This document shows, piece after piece, positions 24,652-33,850 of a stretch of DNA of 46,095 nt. Numbering within the stretch: the first letter of the stretch is position 1; every line of letters begins with the position of its first letter. The position numbers and the translations under genes are program-made. The notes under the pieces were generated by a model. That model did no database searches and had not been told where the DNA came from. It saw only the letters and a list, made by a program, of their open reading frames with translations. This stretch comes from Pseudomonas sp. PB120 (GTDB taxonomy: Bacteria > Pseudomonadota > Gammaproteobacteria > Pseudomonadales > Pseudomonadaceae): the NCBI RefSeq assembly GCF_009761815.1, contig NZ_RWIN01000137.1, forward strand, positions 1 through 46,095, read 5' to 3'.

Positions 24652-25734
24652 CTACCTCAGCTTCAGGGTGGCAAGGCCGACCAATACGAGAATCACGGTG
24701 ATGATCCAGAAACGGACGATCACGCGCGGCTCGGGCCAGCCCTTGAGTTCAAAGTGGTGGTGGATCGGTGCCATGCGGAACACACGGCGACCGGTCAGCT
24801 TAAAGGACGCAACCTGAATGACGACTGACAGGGTTTCCATCACGAACACGCCGCCCATGATGAACAGGACGATTTCCTGACGGACGATCACCGCGATGGT
24901 GCCCAGGGCTGCGCCGAGCGCCAGCGCGCCGACGTCACCCATGAAGACTTGTGCCGGATAGGTGTTGAACCAGAGGAACCCCAGACCGGCACCGATCAAT
25001 GCGCCGCAGAATACGATCAACTCGCCCGCGCCCGGTACGTAAGGGATCAGCAGGTATTCAGCGAATTTCACGTTACCCGACAGGTAGCAGAAAATACCCA
25101 GGCCACCGCCCACCATCACGGTCGGCATGATTGCCAGGCCGTCGAGGCCGTCGGTCAGGTTGACCGCGTTGCTGGAGCCGACGATCACGAAATAGGTCAG
25201 GACAATGAAGCCTGCGCCCAGCGGAATGCTGTAGTCCTTGAGCATCGGCAGGATCAGCGTGGTTTCCACCGGTGTCGCTGCGGTCATGTACAGGAAAATC
25301 GCCGCGCCCAGGCCAAATACCGACTGCCAGAAATACTTCCAGCGGCTCGGAAGGCCGCGGGAGTTCTTCTCGATGACCTTGCGGTAGTCGTCGACCCAGC
25401 CGATGGCGCCGAACAGCAGCGTCACCAGCAATACGACCCAGACGTACCGATTGGTCAGGTCAGCCCACAACAATGTGCTGACACCGATGGACGACAGGAT
25501 CAGCGCGCCACCCATGGTCGGCGTGCCGGACTTGGACAGGTGCGATTGCGGACCGTCGTTGCGAACGGACTGGCCGATCTGACGATTCTGCAGAGTACGG
25601 ATCATCCACGGGCCATAGCACAGCGACAAAACCAGCGCGGTCAGCACACCCAGAATCCCGCGCAGGGTCAGGTACTGGAAGACCGCGAAGCCTTTGTAGA
25701 ACTGTTGCAGATACTCCGCTAGCAGCAGCAGCAT
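24652..25734 (-). CDS. mraY: Phospho-N-acetylmuramoyl-pentapeptide transferase
   Basis: An integral membrane enzyme of 360 residues that moves phospho-MurNAc-pentapeptide to undecaprenyl phosphate, making lipid I. Ten membrane segments are apparent. Signature stretches are GPQSHLSKSGTPTMGG, NLTDGLDGLAIMPT, FMGDVGALALGAALG and the final APIHHHFELKGWPE. The ATG shares its first base with the murF stop (TAATG), so start and stop overlap by one base. The much longer open frame beyond 25734 is a murF shadow. Confidence 0.98.
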   Translation of the reverse strand: MLLLLAEYLQQFYKGFAVFQYLTLRGILGVLTALVLSLCYGPWMIRTLQNRQIGQSVRNDGPQSHLSKSGTPTMGGALILSSIGVSTLLWADLTNRYVWVVLLVTLLFGAIGWVDDYRKVIEKNSRGLPSRWKYFWQSVFGLGAAIFLYMTAATPVETTLILPMLKDYSIPLGAGFIVLTYFVIVGSSNAVNLTDGLDGLAIMPTVMVGGGLGIFCYLSGNVKFAEYLLIPYVPGAGELIVFCGALIGAGLGFLWFNTYPAQVFMGDVGALALGAALGTIAVIVRQEIVLFIMGGVFVMETLSVVIQVASFKLTGRRVFRMAPIHHHFELKGWPEPRVIVRFWIITVILVLVGLATLKLR

Positions 25735-27101
25735 TAATGTTTCTCCAGACTGGACCCGCACAAAGCGGCAACGACGTTTTCCATCGCAGCGCTGCGCGAG
25801 CCCTTGATCAAAATGGTGGTGTTTGTGTCTTGCTCGGCGCCCAGGGCCTTGATCAGCTCCGCCTGAGTGGCAAAGTGAAAAGCCTGCTGGCCGAATGCGT
25901 TCACGGCGTGCGTCATCATCGGGCCGACGGCATACAGCGCGGAAACCTTGCCCCGGGCGTATTCGCCCACGTCGCGGTGCCCCTGCTCCGCCCAATCGCC
26001 CAACTCGCCGATATCCCCGAGCACCAGGACGGTGCGGCCGGAAAAGCCGGCAAGTATATCAACGGCGGCGCACATTGAGGTGGGGTTCGCGTTGTAGGTG
26101 TCGTCGATAACGCGCATGCCGTTGGTGGCCAGTTGCGCAACGGTACGACCCTTGACCGGCTGCACCGCACCGAGGCCGGTAGCGATGCCGAACAGCGACA
26201 CGCCCAAGGCATGCGCGGCAGCGGCGGCGGCCATGGCGTTGGCCACGTTGTGGGTGCCGAGCAGGTTCAGTTGAACGCGCTCCACACCTTCTGGGCTGTG
26301 CAGGTTGAATGCCGGGCATCCACGGGCATCGCGATCCAGGTCGCTGGCGTAGAAATCGGCGCTGACATTGCTCAGGGCAAACGACAGCACTTTGCGGCCG
26401 GCAGCGCGGGTTTTCCAGATGTCGAACGCCTTGTCGTCAAGATTGAGCACGGCGACGCCATCGGCCGCCAGACCTTCAATGATCTCGCCCTTGGCTTCAA
26501 CGATTTTTTCAGGCCCGCCGAACTCGCCAACGTGGGCGGTCCCTGCGTTATTGAGGATGGCCACGTGCGGCTTGGTCATGCCGACGGTGTAGGCAATTTC
26601 ACCAAGACGCGAAGCGCCAAGTTCGATCACGGCGGCGGTATGTTCCGGCGCCAGTTCGAGCAGGGTCAGGGGCACGCCGAGTTCGTTGTTCAGGTTGCCA
26701 CGGGTTGCCAGCACCGGACCGCGAGTACGCAGGATGCTCGCGAGCATTTCCTTGACCGTGGTCTTGCCACTGGAACCGGTGATGGCGGCCACTGGCTTGG
26801 TGAAAGCGGCACGGTTGAGTGCGCCCAATTGGCCCAGCGCCTGGCGTGTGTCCTTGACCAGCAATTGCGGCAGCGCACTGTTCGCGACTTCACGCTCGAC
26901 CAGCGCCGCCACGGCACCCTTGTTGGCCACGTCGTTCAGGTAGTCATGGCCGTCGAAGCGCGGGCCGGTCAGCGCGATAAAGAGCTGGCCCGGCTTGATC
27001 GCACGGCTGTCGATGCTGACACCGTCAAAAGTGGCATCGGCCACGATCAACCGCCCATTCAAGGCGTCGGCGATTTCGCTCAGTTTCAAGGTTTTAAGCA
27101 T
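25734..27101 (-). CDS. murF: UDP-MurNAc-tripeptide--D-alanyl-D-alanine ligase
   Basis: A 455-residue Mur ligase that adds the D-Ala-D-Ala made by Ddl. The ATP loop is GSSGKTTVKEM, followed by NLNNELGVPLTLL and DDTYNANPTSM, all family signatures. It begins 8 bp inside murE and ends in a one-base overlap with mraY. No unusual features. Confidence 0.97.
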   Translation of the reverse strand: MLKTLKLSEIADALNGRLIVADATFDGVSIDSRAIKPGQLFIALTGPRFDGHDYLNDVANKGAVAALVEREVANSALPQLLVKDTRQALGQLGALNRAAFTKPVAAITGSSGKTTVKEMLASILRTRGPVLATRGNLNNELGVPLTLLELAPEHTAAVIELGASRLGEIAYTVGMTKPHVAILNNAGTAHVGEFGGPEKIVEAKGEIIEGLAADGVAVLNLDDKAFDIWKTRAAGRKVLSFALSNVSADFYASDLDRDARGCPAFNLHSPEGVERVQLNLLGTHNVANAMAAAAAAHALGVSLFGIATGLGAVQPVKGRTVAQLATNGMRVIDDTYNANPTSMCAAVDILAGFSGRTVLVLGDIGELGDWAEQGHRDVGEYARGKVSALYAVGPMMTHAVNAFGQQAFHFATQAELIKALGAEQDTNTTILIKGSRSAAMENVVAALCGSSLEKH

Positions 27102-28557
27102 GAGCCACCTCCCACGCGGTCAAGGCGTGATCGGCCTCGACGAGATCGGAGAAATCGTGACGTTCGCCGTTGATTTCCTGATAGTCCTCATGACCTTTGC
27201 CGGCCAGGACAATCACGTCATCCACCGAAGCACTGGCGATCAACTGGGCAATGGCTTTGCCACGACCCGCGACAAAGCTGACTTTATCCACCGCCGTGAA
27301 ACCGGCACGGATGTCGTCGAAAATCAACGCAGGGTCTTCGGTGCGCGGGTTGTCATCGGTTACCAGAACGCCGTCGGCCAGGCGTTCGACCACTTCGGCC
27401 ATCAGCGGACGCTTGCCGCGATCGCGATCACCGCCGCAACCAAACAGGCACAGCAAACGACCTTTGGCGTGCGGGCGCAGGGCCGTCAGTACTTTTTCCA
27501 GTGCGTCCGGGGTGTGGGCGTAATCGACCACCACCAATGGCTGGGTACCGCCACCCAGGCGCTGCATGCGACCGGCCGGGCCTTCGAGTTTCGGCAGCAC
27601 CTTGAGAATTTCGTCCAGCGCGTAATCCAGCCCAAGCAGTGCGCCGACGGCGGCCAACACGTTGCTCAGGTTGAATCGGCCGAGCAAGGTGCTGCGCAAA
27701 TGGTGCTCGCCCTGGGGCGTGACCAGCGTGGCGCGCACGCCTTCATCGTCGAATTGCGCTTCACGGCAATACAGGTAGGCGTTGCTATCGAGCAGGCTGT
27801 AGGTGATCAACCGCGACTCGCGTTTTTCGGCGGCCAGTTGCCGGCCGAACTCGTCGTCGAGGTTCACCACCCGGCATTTCAAATCATTCCAGGCAAACAG
27901 CTTGGCCTTGGCTTCGCCATAGGCCTGCATGGTGCCGTGGTAATCCAGGTGATCGCGAGACAGGTTGGTCATCACCGCAACATCGAACGCCAGCGCGGTG
28001 ACGCGCCCCTGATCCAGGCCATGGGAAGAGACTTCCATGGCCACGGCTTTGGCGCCGGCCTTTTTCAGGTCGGCGAGGGTCGCTTGCACGGCGATCGGGT
28101 TCGGCGTGGTGTGCAGACCGCTTTCCAGCGCGCCGTAGAAACCGGTGCCCAGGGTGCCAACGATGCCGCAATGCTGGCCGAGCAAATCCAGTGCTTGCGC
28201 AACCAGTTGCGTCACGCTGGTTTTGCCATTGGTGCCCGTCACGCCTACCAGGTTCAGGTGGCGGCTCGGGTCGCCATAGAACCGTCCGGCAATGTCCGAC
28301 AGCTGCGCTGCCAGGCCTTTGACGGGAATCAGCGGCACATCGGTGATAGGCAGCACGTTGGCGCCTTCGACTTCATAAGCTACGGCAGCGGCACCGCGCT
28401 GCAACGCGTCGGTGATGTGCGCACGACCGTCGAACTTGGCACCCGGCACGGCGAGAAACAGATCGCCTGCGCGCACGCTACGACTGTCGAGGCTGAGCTC
28501 GCGGATCAGCAGATCGCGGCCGGCGTGGGCAAAAATCTTGTTCAGACTCAGAGACAT
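27094..28557 (-). CDS. murE: UDP-MurNAc-L-Ala-D-Glu--meso-diaminopimelate ligase
   Basis: Adds meso-diaminopimelate, the cross-linking amino acid of the Gram-negative wall. The protein has 487 residues, with the ATP loop GTNGKTSVTQL, the LSRDHLDYHG block, and the DNPR motif (TDDNPRTEDP) that selects meso-DAP over lysine. Its start codon shares a base with the ftsI stop. The intact DNPR motif supports the standard DAP-type peptidoglycan. Confidence 0.97.
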   Translation of the reverse strand: MSLSLNKIFAHAGRDLLIRELSLDSRSVRAGDLFLAVPGAKFDGRAHITDALQRGAAAVAYEVEGANVLPITDVPLIPVKGLAAQLSDIAGRFYGDPSRHLNLVGVTGTNGKTSVTQLVAQALDLLGQHCGIVGTLGTGFYGALESGLHTTPNPIAVQATLADLKKAGAKAVAMEVSSHGLDQGRVTALAFDVAVMTNLSRDHLDYHGTMQAYGEAKAKLFAWNDLKCRVVNLDDEFGRQLAAEKRESRLITYSLLDSNAYLYCREAQFDDEGVRATLVTPQGEHHLRSTLLGRFNLSNVLAAVGALLGLDYALDEILKVLPKLEGPAGRMQRLGGGTQPLVVVDYAHTPDALEKVLTALRPHAKGRLLCLFGCGGDRDRGKRPLMAEVVERLADGVLVTDDNPRTEDPALIFDDIRAGFTAVDKVSFVAGRGKAIAQLIASASVDDVIVLAGKGHEDYQEINGERHDFSDLVEADHALTAWEVAHA

Positions 28558-30299
28558 CAGCCGCGCCCTCCATTGGCTTTCAGCGGAACGACCGGTGCAG
28601 CGTTGGCCTGTTGAGTAGGTGGCAGGTTGTCCGGCGTGATGTTCATCAGGCGCAGCGTCCCGGACATCACTTTGCTGAACACCGGTGCCGATACCAGACC
28701 ACCGAAGTAACCGGCCTTGGTCGGTTCATCGATCACCACCACGATTGCGTAACGCGGATCGCTCATCGGGCCAAAGCCGGCGAACAGCGAGCGGTACGAG
28801 TTTTCGGCGTAGCCTTTAGAGCCCACCGAAGTCTTGCGTGCGGTACCCGACTTGCCGGCCACGTGGTACGCCGGTACCTGCGCACGGAATACACCGCGCG
28901 GGGCCTCGATCACCTGGGTCAGCATGCCTTGCATGGTTTTGGCGACGGCTTCCGGCAGCACTTGCGTGGTTTGCGGCGCCTTGTCGGTCTTGATCAGGGT
29001 CAGCGGCGCGAGGCGACCGTTGTTGGCCAGGGCCGAGAAGGCATGGACCAACTGGATCGCGGTCACGGAAATACCGTAGCCATAGGACAGCGTGGCGGTT
29101 TCAGCCTTGCGCCATTCGCGGTAGTTCGGCAGGTTGCCGACGCGCTCACCCGGGAAGCCCAGGCCGGTGTCCTGACCCAGGCCGACTTTTTGCGCCAGAC
29201 GGAAAATGGTTTCACCGCCGATATCGAACGCGACCTTACTCATGCCGACGTTACTGGAGTTGATCAGAATGCCGGTCAGGTCGAGCACCGGACCTTCAGT
29301 CTTGGACACGTCCTTGATGGTGTATTTACCGATCTGCAGGCTGCCCGGATACACCTCGACGGTGTCGCTCGGCTTCCAGCGCCCGGTTTCGATAGCGGCG
29401 CTCATGGAAATCGCCTTCATCGTCGAACCCGGTTCGAACACGTCGATCATCGCGCGGTTACGCATCATCGCCGGTTGCAGGTTGCGGCGGTTGTTCGGGT
29501 TGTAGGTCGGCTGGTTGACCATGGCCAGGATCTCGCCGGTCTTCACGTCCATGATCACCAGGCTGCCGGCCTTGGCGCCGTTCTCGATGATCGCGTTGCG
29601 CAGCTCGCGGTTGGCCAGGTATTGCAGGCGCAGGTCAATGGACAACGCCAAGGGCTTACCGGCCTTGGCGTTTTTGGTCACCTGAACATCCTTGATAAGT
29701 CGACCACGCCGGTCCTTGATGACCTGTCGCTTGCCGGCGACACCGGCCAGCCATTCGTCATAGGCCAGCTCGACACCTTCGCGACCGTGGTCATCGATAT
29801 CGGTGAAACCGACCATATGGGCGGTGACTTCACCGGCCGGGTAGAAACGACGGAACTCTTCGATCCCGTAGACGCCCGGGACTTTCAGGTCGAGCACGGA
29901 CTGGCCCTGCTCAGGGGTCAGCCCGCGCACCAGATAAATGAATTCTTTGTTGGCTTGTGCCTCGAGGCGCTCGGCCAGGGCTTTAGGGTCTTGGCCCAGC
30001 GCGGCCGCCAGGGCTGGCCACTTCTCTTTGGCCAGTTGCATTTCCTTGGCGTTGGCCCACAGGGTGGTGACCGGGGTACTCACGGCCAAAGGCTCGCCGT
30101 TACGGTCGGTAATCAGACCACGGTGAGCCGGAATCGGAATATGACGAACGCTTCGCGCATCGCCCTGCCCCTTGAGGAAGGCACGGTCGACGACTTGCAG
30201 GTCGATGATACGCCAGCAGATAGCAATCACCATGACGCCGAGCAAACCCAGCACCACGCGGAACCGCCATGGAAAGAGTGCACCTTCGAGTTTCATCAT
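28557..30299 (-). CDS. ftsI: Septal transpeptidase FtsI (penicillin-binding protein 3)
   Basis: A bitopic transpeptidase of 580 residues that cross-links septal peptidoglycan with FtsW and is the target of many anti-pseudomonal beta-lactams. It has one membrane helix (about 14-32), a pedestal domain, and the penicillin-binding domain with STMK (292-295), SSN (348-350) and KSGTA (483-487). Two adjacent ATG codons offer starts. The first, at 30299, gives a 4-bp overlap with ftsL; the second, at 30296, gives 579 residues. Motifs are wild-type-like and I see no insertion near the active site. Confidence 0.97.
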   Translation of the reverse strand: MMKLEGALFPWRFRVVLGLLGVMVIAICWRIIDLQVVDRAFLKGQGDARSVRHIPIPAHRGLITDRNGEPLAVSTPVTTLWANAKEMQLAKEKWPALAAALGQDPKALAERLEAQANKEFIYLVRGLTPEQGQSVLDLKVPGVYGIEEFRRFYPAGEVTAHMVGFTDIDDHGREGVELAYDEWLAGVAGKRQVIKDRRGRLIKDVQVTKNAKAGKPLALSIDLRLQYLANRELRNAIIENGAKAGSLVIMDVKTGEILAMVNQPTYNPNNRRNLQPAMMRNRAMIDVFEPGSTMKAISMSAAIETGRWKPSDTVEVYPGSLQIGKYTIKDVSKTEGPVLDLTGILINSSNVGMSKVAFDIGGETIFRLAQKVGLGQDTGLGFPGERVGNLPNYREWRKAETATLSYGYGISVTAIQLVHAFSALANNGRLAPLTLIKTDKAPQTTQVLPEAVAKTMQGMLTQVIEAPRGVFRAQVPAYHVAGKSGTARKTSVGSKGYAENSYRSLFAGFGPMSDPRYAIVVVIDEPTKAGYFGGLVSAPVFSKVMSGTLRLMNITPDNLPPTQQANAAPVVPLKANGGRG

Positions 30300-30589
30300 G
30301 GCGCCACCATCTGCACTTCAGCTGCGCCAGGAATGCGCATCTTCAGTTGCTCGGTGGCCAGCACTTCGATCCGGCTGTGGGCGGTCCAGGTGCTCTGCTC
30401 GAGAATCAGGCGACCCCATTCAGCCTGCGCCTTGTCGCGCACGCTTAGCTCGTTGTACAGCGAGTTCAACAGCTGACGGTTCCAGTGGGCGCTGTACGAC
30501 ACGCCGATCGCCGAAACGAGCACGCCAATAAACAGCAGCAGCATGAAAAAGCTTCCGCCGGGAAGTGGCTTGGCGAAGAGCTTGCTCAC
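30296..30589 (-). CDS. ftsL: Cell division protein FtsL
   Basis: A small bitopic divisome protein of 97 residues. It has a short cytoplasmic start, a membrane helix (about 15-34, FFMLLLFIGVLVSAIGVSY), and a heptad-like periplasmic helix that pairs with FtsB and FtsQ and helps activate FtsWI. Its start overlaps the rsmH stop by 4 bp. Identification rests on topology and its fixed place between rsmH and ftsI, since FtsL sequences diverge quickly. Confidence 0.93.
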   Translation of the reverse strand: MSKLFAKPLPGGSFFMLLLFIGVLVSAIGVSYSAHWNRQLLNSLYNELSVRDKAQAEWGRLILEQSTWTAHSRIEVLATEQLKMRIPGAAEVQMVAP

Positions 30590-31533
30590 CGCAGCTTCTC
30601 CGCGACGCGCATGACGGCGCTACGGGAACGTGGGTTGGCTTTGAGTTCGGCCTCGGAGGCGGACTGCGCTTTGCCATGGATTTTGATGATCGGTTCGAAG
30701 GCGACGTGGCGCACCGGCAGATTGCGCGGCAAGTTGTCGGCTTCGCCTTTTACCAGCTTGCGCATGAACAGTTTGACGATGCGGTCTTCCAGCGAGTGGA
30801 AGCTGATCACGACCAGGCGGCCGCCCACTTCCAGGCATTCCAGTGCGGCTTCGAGGCCGGCTTCCAGGTCGCCCAGTTCGTTGTTGACGTGAATACGCAG
30901 GCCCTGGAACGCACGGGTTGCAGGGTTCTTGCCTTTCTCCCACGCCGGGTTGGCCACTTTCAGGACTTCTGCCAGGTCGGCCGTACGCTCGAACGGCTTG
31001 ATGTCGCGGCGCTCGGCCACGGCACGGGCCATGCGACCGGAAAAACGTTCTTCGCCGTATTCCTTGAACACGCGGGCGATTTCTTCCACCGGCGCAGTGT
31101 TGACGAATTCGGCGGCGCTGATCCCGCGGGACGGGTCCATGCGCATGTCCAGCGGGCCATCGTTGAGAAAACTGAAGCCACGCTCAGGGTCGTCGAGCTG
31201 CGGCGAAGACACGCCCAGGTCGAGCAGCACACCGCTGACCTTGCCGTCCAGGCCACGATCCGCGACTTCCGAACCGAGCTCGGCAAAGCTGCGCTGCACA
31301 ACGACAAAGCGGCCGTCTTCGGCCGCTAGCGCTTGCCCGGTGGCAATCGCTTGTGGATCTTTGTCGAATCCAAGCAACCGGCCATCAGGCCCGAGCTGGC
31401 TGAGAATCAACCGGCTGTGTCCGCCGCGCCCGAACGTGCCGTCCAGATAGCAGCCATCAGGACGTACGGCGAGAGCCTCGACGGCTTCGTCAAGCAGTAC
31501 GGTGATGTGGTTAAAGCCGCTATCAATAGTCAC
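30586..31533 (-). CDS. rsmH: 16S rRNA (cytosine1402-N4)-methyltransferase
   Basis: A 315-residue methyltransferase (formerly MraW) that modifies C1402 of 16S rRNA. The S-adenosylmethionine site DGTFGRGGHS, the LLDLGVSSPQLDDPERGFSF block and FHSLEDRIVK are diagnostic. The start is GTG at 31533, overlapping the mraZ stop as GTGA. The rsmI gene at 32770, beyond rnpB, encodes the enzyme for the other methyl group on the same nucleotide, so both C1402 enzymes lie in this window. Confidence 0.98.
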   Translation of the reverse strand: MTIDSGFNHITVLLDEAVEALAVRPDGCYLDGTFGRGGHSRLILSQLGPDGRLLGFDKDPQAIATGQALAAEDGRFVVVQRSFAELGSEVADRGLDGKVSGVLLDLGVSSPQLDDPERGFSFLNDGPLDMRMDPSRGISAAEFVNTAPVEEIARVFKEYGEERFSGRMARAVAERRDIKPFERTADLAEVLKVANPAWEKGKNPATRAFQGLRIHVNNELGDLEAGLEAALECLEVGGRLVVISFHSLEDRIVKLFMRKLVKGEADNLPRNLPVRHVAFEPIIKIHGKAQSASEAELKANPRSRSAVMRVAEKLR

Positions 31534-31985
31534 AGGATCAAATCACGCAGTTCATCAGGCATGGCGCCCGGTTGTTGAATAGCAGCCAGGTCAGCGGCAG
31601 CAACCGCATCCCAGGCATCCTCGTCCCATAATTGGAACTTGTTCAGTTGGCCTACCAACATCGCGCGCTTATCCAACTTGGCATATTCACGAAGACGCGG
31701 CGGAACCAGAAAACGACCACTGCCATCGAGCTCGAGGTCGACGGCATTACCAATCAGCAAACGTTGCAGGCGGCGGTTCTCTTCGCGAAGCGAAGGCAGT
31801 GCGCGCAGTTTGGTTTCAATAATTTCCCACTCATCAAGCGGGTAAACACACAAACACGGATCAACGGCATCAATTGTGATGATCAGCTGTCCGGAACTAC
31901 GCGAAACGAGCTCGTCACGGTACCGGCTCGGCATAGCGAGACGGCCCTTTGCGTCGAGACTGATAGCGTTGGCTCCGCGAAACAC
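31530..31985 (-). CDS. mraZ: Transcriptional regulator MraZ
   Basis: A 151-residue protein of two AbrB-like repeats (about 5-75 and 77-145) that forms a ring and binds repeats in its own promoter. Both copies of the hallmark are visible: LDAKGRLAMPSRYRDEL and LDGSGRFLVPPRLREY. The start is GTG at 31985 and the ORF ends in a GTGA overlap with rsmH. It is the first gene of the dcw cluster. Three spaced GTGG repeats between the likely promoter and the gene fit autoregulation, as shown for MraZ in E. coli. Confidence 0.97.
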   Translation of the reverse strand: MFRGANAISLDAKGRLAMPSRYRDELVSRSSGQLIITIDAVDPCLCVYPLDEWEIIETKLRALPSLREENRRLQRLLIGNAVDLELDGSGRFLVPPRLREYAKLDKRAMLVGQLNKFQLWDEDAWDAVAAADLAAIQQPGAMPDELRDLIL

Positions 31986-32026
31986 GACAGCGTTTCTCCA
32001 AATTTTAGCGTTTTGCGTTTAAAAAA

Positions 32027-32051
32027 CCCACTTTATGCCACTTTCCGCCAC
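32027..32051 (-). promoter_or_regulatory. MraZ-box repeats, three copies at 10-bp period
   Basis: On the minus strand GTGGC, GTGGC and GTGGG (plus-strand 32047-32051, 32037-32041 and 32027-32031) repeat at exactly 10-bp steps inside longer AAAGTGG units. E. coli MraZ binds TGGG-type repeats with the same period. Here they lie right after the predicted start of transcription. Confidence 0.75.
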
Positions 32052-32059
32052 TTGTGCAC

Positions 32060-32089
32060 ACTATAGGAATGCGGCCACCGCAGCGTCAA
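32060..32089 (-). promoter_or_regulatory. Promoter of the dcw cluster (Pmra-like)
   Basis: On the minus strand TTGACG (32084-32089) and TATAGT (32060-32065) are spaced 18 bp apart. The start of transcription would fall near 32053, at the first MraZ repeat. This gives a leader of roughly 70 nt before the mraZ GTG. Confidence 0.65.
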
Positions 32090-32341
32090 GGCGCGGATTA
32101 AAGGAAAACCCTTACAGAACTGAGATTTAGGAGCGTATCGAGAGGGGTAACGAGAATCTGGGAGATGAAACTGTGTAATAACTTGAGTCAACACAGAAGG
32201 CTGCGCTCAGAAGTTAAAGTAGTTTGTTAAGAGTAAGATTTTTTCGGTATTACGAAAGTGCTTCTGCTGATGATTCTGGAAGGAGGGAAATTGCCATTAC
32301 GAGCGCCCTGCTCAATGATTCAAACAGGGAGGGGAAAAAGG

Positions 32342-32697
32342 TGGAGAGTCGATCTGTAAGCCGGGTTCTGTCTTGAACAGTCATTCGTCTACGATGGCCA
32401 TCACTGGACATCTTTAGCAACCTACCCGGTCCCAGCGCGGGCCACGCCTTGGGACCCTATTTGGTCTTGCTCCAAGTGGGGTTTACCTAGCCACGAACTG
32501 TTGCCAGACGTGCGGTGCGCTCTTACCGCACCTTTTCACCCTTACCGGCGCCGAAGCGCTTAGGCGGTTATTTTCTGTGGCACTTTCCGTAGGCTCACGC
32601 CTCCCAGGCATTACCTGGCACTTCGCCCTATGGAGCCCGGACTTTCCTCCCCCCCCTAATTTTCATAGAGGGCAGCGACTGTCCGATCGACTCTCCG
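32342..32697 (-). ncRNA. rnpB: RNase P RNA, bacterial type A
   Basis: The catalytic RNA that trims the 5' leaders of tRNA precursors, about 356 nt on the minus strand. The universal block GAGGAAAGTCCGGGC lies at 32649-32635 and the 3' block ACAGAACCCGGC at 32371-32360. The 5' end GGAGAGTCGATC and the 3' end GATCGACTCTCC pair as helix P1, which fixes both ends within a few bases. A run of eight G near the 5' end is in a variable loop. The 3' end is followed by CACCTTTTT, a probable terminator. A weak -10/-35 pair can be drawn in 32699-32769, between rsmI and this gene, so it probably has its own promoter. Confidence 0.95.
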
Positions 32698-32769
32698 CCG
32701 CGAAGGTTAACGGCAGAGCGGCCGAAGAACAAGCGCTAAACGCCGCAGGGCACGCCTGCACGTCGGGAT

Positions 32770-33642
32770 TTACTCGCCTTTTTGTTTATCCAGCGCGACC
32801 TGATAGAGAACATTCTTACGTTCGCCGGTAATTTGTGCCGCCAACGCGGCGGCACGCTTGAGCGGCATTTCCTCGAGCAGCAGATTCAAAATACGCATCG
32901 CCTCGCTGCTGACGGCATCCTCGGACTCGGGAGCCGACCAGCCCGCCACCAGCACGACGCACTCGCCCCGCTGCTGATTGCTGTCCGACTCGACGAATTC
33001 GCGCAACTCGGCCAGCGGCAGGCCTTTAAGGGTCTCGAACGTCTTGGTCAGCTCCCGCGCCAGCAATGCCGGACGCTCCGGACCGAAGACCAGCTCCATG
33101 TCCTGCAGGCACTCGAGGATGCGGTGCGGAGCTTCATAGAAGATCAACGTGCGCGGTTCTTCCTTGACTAGCTCCAGACGAGCGCGCCGCCCCACGGCCT
33201 TGGCCGGCAGAAAGCCTTCGAAAATAAAACGATCCGACGGCAACCCCGCCGCCGACAACGCAGCAATCAAGGCACAGGCGCCCGGCACCGGCACCACATT
33301 GATGCCCGCTGCACGCGCCTGACGCACCAGGTGATAACCCGGATCGGAAATCAACGGCGTCCCGGCGTCCGAGATCAACGCCACATCGTCACCCGCCAGC
33401 AGACGGGTGATAAAGCGGCTACCTTCATCCCTTTCGTTATGCTCATGGCACGCGGCCAGCGGCGTGGGAATACCGAAATGTTGCATCAGCCGCTGGGAAT
33501 GACGGGTGTCCTCGGCAGCGATCAGGGCGACGTCGCGCAGGATTTTCAACGCTCGCGCGCTGATGTCGTCCAGGTTGCCAATGGGCGTCGCCACCACATA
33601 AAGCGAGCCAGCGGCGGAATTCAAAGCACCTGGAGCAGTCAA
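32770..33642 (-). CDS. rsmI: 16S rRNA (cytidine1402-2'-O)-methyltransferase
   Basis: A tetrapyrrole-methylase-fold enzyme of about 290 residues that methylates the ribose of C1402 in 16S rRNA, the partner reaction of RsmH. Diagnostic pieces are YVVATPIGNLDDIS, AAEDTRHSQRL, LISDAGTPLISDPGY and FYEAPHRI. I chose the TTG at 33642 because GAGGTG lies 5 bases upstream and the protein then starts TAPGALNSAAG. A GTG at 33651 and another at 33696 are alternatives giving 3 or 18 more residues. It is divergent from lpoA, the same pairing as in E. coli. Confidence 0.93.
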   Translation of the reverse strand: MTAPGALNSAAGSLYVVATPIGNLDDISARALKILRDVALIAAEDTRHSQRLMQHFGIPTPLAACHEHNERDEGSRFITRLLAGDDVALISDAGTPLISDPGYHLVRQARAAGINVVPVPGACALIAALSAAGLPSDRFIFEGFLPAKAVGRRARLELVKEEPRTLIFYEAPHRILECLQDMELVFGPERPALLARELTKTFETLKGLPLAELREFVESDSNQQRGECVVLVAGWSAPESEDAVSSEAMRILNLLLEEMPLKRAAALAAQITGERKNVLYQVALDKQKGE

Positions 33643-33850
33643 AGCGCACACCTCATGATCGGTAAAACCGCCATTGTAGCGCGTAGCGACGCTCACGATA
33701 CGAGCAAGCCGCTCGTGGTTTTTCGGTCTTTTGTGGCGTGCAGCAACATTTGCACGAGCTAAATTGATCGATTCACGCCAGTAACATCGCGCCCCGGCCA
33801 GTGCTTGGGTACAATTCCACGCTAATTTGATCGAGTATCAGGAACACTAC

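Larger units (their letters stand above)
31986..32341. other. Intergenic region between mraZ and rnpB
   Basis: The 356-bp gap holds the dcw promoter and MraZ boxes (32027-32089). The remaining part, 32095-32341, is visibly AT-richer than the genes around it. It has no credible ORF, only short imperfect hairpins such as CCCTG / CAGGG at 32307-32330. I cannot assign a function to that part. Confidence 0.75.

Noticed and set aside
28611..30476. A 621-codon plus-strand open frame opposite ftsI
   Set aside because: Shadow of ftsI caused by codon bias; no ribosome site or domain.
32165..32230. A 21-residue open frame in the AT-rich gap between mraZ and rnpB
   Set aside because: The purine-rich stretch touches the ATG and leaves no room for a ribosome site; nothing else supports translation.
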